A stretch of DNA of 32,275 bases, taken from the NCBI GenBank assembly GCA_021787845.1, contig JAJYLH010000059.1, positions 1 through 32,275 of the forward strand. The letters run 5' to 3'. The notes under the pieces are model-generated. The model was given only the letters and a program-made list of their open reading frames with translations, was not told the origin of the DNA and did no database searches. The position numbers and the translations under genes are program-made. Every line of letters begins with the position of its first letter. Position 1 is the first letter of the stretch. The stretch is from Myxococcales bacterium (lineage in GTDB: Bacteria > Myxococcota > Myxococcia > Myxococcales > JAJYLH01). This document shows, one piece after another, positions 29,524-32,275 of this stretch.

Positions 29524-30626
29524 GCGGCAGGTCCTCCGACCACCTCGACCGCGACGGGCACGAGCTCCGCGTGCGGAATCGGTTGCGGCGCCGCGTCGTC
29601 CCTGGCCGCTTCGAGCAGCGCCAGCTCCCGCAAGATCCGCCGCTCGTGGGCGCTGCCGATGCCCGGCGGCACCAAGACGCCGCTCGCCGACAGGGCGACC
29701 TCGCAGCCTTCCATCATCGACTTCTTCACGAGCGCCGCCGCCCGTTCGGCGAGGTCGTCCATCGCTTCTTCGATCCCGCTCGTCCTGAGCGCTCCACCCC
29801 CGTTCGTCCTGAGCGCTCCACCCCCGTTCGTCCTGAGCGCAGTCGAAGGACCGGGCGCGCGATTGTCCGCGACGATCGCCACCCGCCGCCGCCGCTCCTT
29901 CTCGCGTTCGACCACCACCGGCCGGCCGATGCGCGCGGTCGTCTTCCAATGCAGATGCCGAGCGTCATCGCCGAACCGCGCTTCGCGCAAGGCAAAGAAC
30001 TCGCTCCCCTGACCGATGGCGCCCGCCGGCCGCTCGCCCGGAGGGTGCGCGCGTCTCGGAGCCACCGGCGGTGCGGGCACCTCGCGGGGAAAGACCACCA
30101 TCTCGGCTTCGACGAAGTACTCGCGCCATTTTTCGAAGAGGCCGAACGGATACCGGGTCGCCACCTCGATGCGCGCGAACTTGACGCGCCCCCGCCGGTC
30201 GGGCTCCCAGCGATAGGCGAGATTCCGGGTCTGTCGGGGGTCGAGGTGCAACGCGAAGACGCGTCCGGCGACCCCGCGGTCGGTCACGTCGCGGCCGACC
30301 ACCGCGAACGACGAGAACCGCTTCTTGTGATTGGTCACCGTCAAGCCGACCAGCACCGGTTGTCCTGCCTGCGCCTCCAGCGGGAGCGAGCGCGACACGG
30401 TCAAACCGCGCAACGTGGATTCGCTCAACACGCCGGACAGCGTGATGCCCGCGAGCATCAACCCGAGCAAGAGGAAGAGGAGATTGTTGCCAGAGCTGAT
30501 CGCCGCGAAACCCATGGCCAGCGTGAAGCCGACGTAGACGCGCCCGGCGCGGGTGAACTTCAGCCGCCGCGGCGGGCGGAAGCGCTGGCGCAGGCTCGTC
30601 CACCAGGCTCGCAGGCGGGGGGTCAT
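29520..30626 (-). CDS. DUF58 domain protein with repeat-derived insertion
   Basis: The protein has 368 residues from ATG 30626. Two membrane helices near the N-terminus (VYVGFTLAMGFAAISSGNNLLFLLLGLMLAG region, about 30-60) are followed by an immunoglobulin-like part and the DUF58 core with DDARHLHWKTTAR. The vWA-like strand VAIVADNRAP comes next, and here residues about 258-283 are a Gly/Leu/Arg/Thr insert (LRTNGGGA repeats) encoded by palindrome-derived DNA. The family works with a MoxR AAA+ ATPase and a transglutaminase protein in envelope or stress functions. It lies between the moxR-type and transglutaminase genes on the same strand, with a 4-bp overlap downstream and a 300-bp gap upstream. 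The insert sits where the metal-site loop would be, so activity may be affected. Confidence 0.9.
   Translation of the reverse strand: MTPRLRAWWTSLRQRFRPPRRLKFTRAGRVYVGFTLAMGFAAISSGNNLLFLLLGLMLAGITLSGVLSESTLRGLTVSRSLPLEAQAGQPVLVGLTVTNHKKRFSSFAVVGRDVTDRGVAGRVFALHLDPRQTRNLAYRWEPDRRGRVKFARIEVATRYPFGLFEKWREYFVEAEMVVFPREVPAPPVAPRRAHPPGERPAGAIGQGSEFFALREARFGDDARHLHWKTTARIGRPVVVEREKERRRRVAIVADNRAPGPSTALRTNGGGALRTNGGGALRTSGIEEAMDDLAERAAALVKKSMMEGCEVALSASGVLVPPGIGSAHERRILRELALLEAARDDAAPQPIPHAELVPVAVEVVGGPAA
29778..29855. repeat. Palindromic element with 24-bp tandem units inside the DUF58 gene
   Basis: Units of 24 bp (starting GTTCGTCCTGAGCGCTCC on the plus strand) lie at 29778-29801 and 29802-29825, then a third starts at 29826 and continues into the complete palindrome TCCTGAGCGCAGTCGAAGGA to about 29855. 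The element matches the intergenic copy near 17.95 kb. It keeps the reading frame, adding eight residues per unit on the minus strand. Confidence 0.85.
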
Positions 30627-30658
30627 CGCGTTGCCCGCCGGCGTTCGTTGGTCTCGTG

Positions 30659-30720
30659 GCACGGGGGTCCCCGCCCGTGTGGCCTTCGTCGTGGCTGACA
30701 CAGGCGATGACGCCCCTGCC
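30659..30720. other. Hairpin-forming intergenic segment upstream of DUF58
   Basis: CACGGG (30660-30665) and CCCGTG (30674-30679) form one stem-loop, and GTGGC...GCCAC around AGGCGATGACGCC forms a second, imperfect one. The whole 30627-30926 gap (300 bases) contains no gene; it holds these hairpins, a 36-bp direct repeat and 9-bp array D. Confidence 0.5.
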
Positions 30721-30816
30721 ACGGACGACGAGCCAAGGTGCAGACCGCGCGCCGTTCTTCTCCACCGCGATCGCGCAGCGGACGCCCCTGCCACGGACGA
30801 CGAGCCAAGGTGCAGA
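30709..30816. repeat. 36-bp direct repeat, two copies 72 bp apart
   Basis: Identical 36-bp copies at 30709-30744 and 30781-30816 begin GACGCCCCTGCCACGGACGA and end in AAGGTGCAGA. The offset is exactly 72 bp, and the spacer (30745-30780) is unrelated. It lies between the MoxR-type gene and DUF58. Confidence 0.9.
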
Positions 30817-30829
30817 TACTTTCGCGACG

Positions 30830-30872
30830 ATCGGACCGATCGGTCCGATCCGACCGATCGGTCTGATCCGCG
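30830..30872. repeat. 9-bp repeat array D
   Basis: The units are ATCGGACCG, ATCGGTCCG, ATCCGACCG and ATCGGTCTG, then ATCCGCG. The order of the units matches array C at 24.17 kb. It lies 55 bp past the end of the MoxR-type gene and 200 bp upstream of DUF58, on a shared transcript if the cluster is one operon. Confidence 0.85.
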
Positions 30873-30926
30873 AGTGTAGGGCGGGGGCAACCGGGCGCAT
30901 TGCCCGCTTCAGCGAAGCCTCCCATC

Positions 30927-31916
30927 TCACGCCTGCGGCACGGCGACGCGGTCGACGATGTCTCGCACGATGCGCCCCGCTTCGCGCCGGTCCATCTCCT
31001 CGGCCTCGCGGCCCGCGGGCACGATGCGGTGCGACAGGCACGCGACGGCCATCGCCTTCAAGTCGTCGGGCAGCACGAACGCGCGACCGTCGACCAGCGC
31101 CCGCCCGCGCGCCGCCCGCAAGAGCGACAGCGCCCCCCGCGTCGAGACGCCCAAACCCACGAGCGGGTTTTCCCGGGTTGCCTCGACCAGCCGCATCGCG
31201 TAATCGGCGATCGACGGATCGACCGCGACGCTCTCGCGCGCCTGCTGCATGCGCAAGAGCTCCGCCGCCTCGAGCACCGGTTCGAGCGCCGCGAGGGGTC
31301 CGTCGCCGCCGCCGGCAAGCAGGATGTCCCGCTCGACGTCGCCCGCTGGGTACCCGATTTCCAGCCGCAACAGGAAGCGGTCGAGCTGGCTCTCCGGCAA
31401 CGGATAGGTGCCCGCGTGCTCGCGCGGGTTCTGGGTGGCGACGACGCAGAACGGCCGCGGGAGCTGGTGGGTGCGCCCGTCGAGCGAGACCTGCGACTCG
31501 CCCATCGCCTCGAGGAGCGCGCTCTGCGTGCGCGGCGTCGTCCGGTTCACCTCGTCGGCGAGCACGAGCTGGGCGAAGATCGGCCCGGGGTGGAACTCGA
31601 ACGCGCTCTTCGCCGGGTTCCAGGTGTTGACGCCGAGGATGTCGCTCGGCAAGAGGTCGCTCGTCACCTGGATGCGGCTGAACGACAGGCCGAGCGCGCG
31701 CGCGAGCGCCTGCGCGAGGGTGGTCTTGCCGACGCCAGGCACGTCCTCGAGGAGGAGGTGCCCCTCGGCGAGGATGCCGGCGAGGAGCTGGTCGATGACC
31801 TCGCGCTTTCCGCGCACGACCTGCCCGACGGCGTCGCCGACCGCGCGCAGCCGCTCGCCGATGCGCTCGGCGGCGAGCGACGAATCCTTGCGCAGCGTGA
31901 CGACGTCGGTGCTCAT
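30927..31916 (-). CDS. MoxR-family AAA+ ATPase
   Basis: The protein has 329 residues from ATG 31916 (AAGGA about eight bases upstream on the minus strand); the longer frame to 32189 is not supported. Walker A is GVGKTT (61-66), Walker B is LVLADEVNR, then sensor ATQNP and the LDRFLLR segment, and the C-terminal lid has STRGALSLLRAARGRAL. These are the MoxR hallmarks. The family forms cytosolic ring ATPases that act as chaperones for vWA/DUF58 proteins encoded next door. It is first in the MoxR, DUF58, transglutaminase order found in many phyla. The 300-bp gap to DUF58 is larger than usual for the cluster and is filled with repeats. Confidence 0.95.
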   Translation of the reverse strand: MSTDVVTLRKDSSLAAERIGERLRAVGDAVGQVVRGKREVIDQLLAGILAEGHLLLEDVPGVGKTTLAQALARALGLSFSRIQVTSDLLPSDILGVNTWNPAKSAFEFHPGPIFAQLVLADEVNRTTPRTQSALLEAMGESQVSLDGRTHQLPRPFCVVATQNPREHAGTYPLPESQLDRFLLRLEIGYPAGDVERDILLAGGGDGPLAALEPVLEAAELLRMQQARESVAVDPSIADYAMRLVEATRENPLVGLGVSTRGALSLLRAARGRALVDGRAFVLPDDLKAMAVACLSHRIVPAGREAEEMDRREAGRIVRDIVDRVAVPQA

Positions 31917-32275
31917 CGAGGGTCCTTGGGCGACGCAGGCCCGCCGGCGACCCGGCGCGCCGCGCAACTGTAGCGTCGATGCGCGCCGACTGCGAGGGGA
32001 AAGGCGCAACCCATCGTCGTGCGGCGACCGCCGGAGCGGTGGGCTTCGCCTCCGACCCACCCATCCCGCCTCCTCGTCCATAGGCCGCCATGTTCGCACC
32101 CGCGGACCGTTTGGGCGTCCTAGCGTGGGCTGCGCCCGCAACCCAACGGGTGTTCCAGACATCTTTGCAGAGGCTGGGTATCCAGACATCTCAGGTTGTC
32201 GTTCCCGCTCGCCCTGAGGCGGCCGGGCCCACGGACCTCGCTCGTTGCCACCGCCCTCGTGCCCGGCCCTCGAAG
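31917..32275. other. Gene-free right end with small repeats
   Basis: I see no convincing gene in these 359 bases. They contain a hairpin GGTGGG (32038-32043) with CCCACC (32056-32061), and two copies of CCAGACATCT about 37 bp apart in 32150-32200. A fragment CCGCTCGCCCTGAGG near 32205 resembles the edge of the dispersed palindrome. The first bases hold the upstream region of the MoxR-type gene. Confidence 0.5.

Noticed and set aside
29965-32091. Long minus-strand frame spanning the MoxR-type and DUF58 genes
   Set aside because: It is out of frame with both recognised proteins and contains the repeats as low-complexity peptide.
32150-32275. A gene start at the right edge
   Set aside because: No ribosome-binding site or protein-family motif was seen; the open frames there are Arg/Ser/Pro-rich and lack signature residues.

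Overview
This is high-GC DNA with dense gene packing. The gene families point to a myxobacterium-like (Myxococcota / former Deltaproteobacteria) host: an AgmX/PglI-type C-terminal domain, a DUF4388 (PatA-N-like) protein, an FHA-sigma54 enhancer-binding protein, several TPR lipoproteins, and short or absent 5' leaders behind TAnnnT-type -10 boxes. No integrase, transposase, phage gene or CRISPR array was seen. The taxonomic call is an inference from gene families, not from a marker gene.

Left end (1-4663): the tail of a bacterial microcompartment (BMC) locus. It opens with the 3' part of a membrane-anchored protein carrying 72-bp tandem repeats. Two different EutN/CcmL pentameric vertex proteins follow, then a class II (fuculose-phosphate-type) aldolase with a Pro/Ala linker and a C-terminal amphipathic helix that looks like an encapsulation peptide. 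An N6-adenine DNA methylase begins on the base after the aldolase stop codon. Other shell proteins and the aldehyde dehydrogenase, if present, must lie left of the window. A tRNA-Leu(UAA) gene closes the block.

Middle (4664-18625): a coupled two-gene unit on the minus strand (coiled-coil protein with a C-terminal RelE-like fold, then a SEC-C zinc-motif protein); an SDR reductase; an A-type Fe-S carrier; a glyoxalase II-like metallo-hydrolase; a 660-residue protein of unknown function with an internal duplication and a long Lys/Ala/Glu tail; two adjacent paralogous zinc-ribbon membrane proteins, one apparently broken; a zinc-type quinone/alcohol dehydrogenase; a methyltransferase; a Rieske-like protein with an altered cluster ligand fused to a large helical domain; and two small lipoproteins.

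Right end (18626-32275): an operon of a membrane TPR/zinc-ribbon protein, a DUF4388 protein and PhoH; MazG; an FHA-sigma54 regulator; a membrane-associated metallophosphoesterase; and the classical MoxR ATPase / DUF58 / transglutaminase (TgpA-like) cluster.

Non-coding structure: four intergenic arrays of a 9-bp unit (ATCSGWCSG) at about 14.3, 16.8, 24.2 and 30.8 kb; a dispersed palindrome (core TCCTGAGCGCMGTCGAAGGA) near 17.9 kb and again inside the DUF58 coding sequence, where its left part is tandemly repeated in frame; and a 36-bp direct repeat near 30.7 kb. No gene was seen in 16733-17060, 17823-18184, 18626-18875, 30627-30926 or 31917-32275; what those stretches hold is given in the entries.
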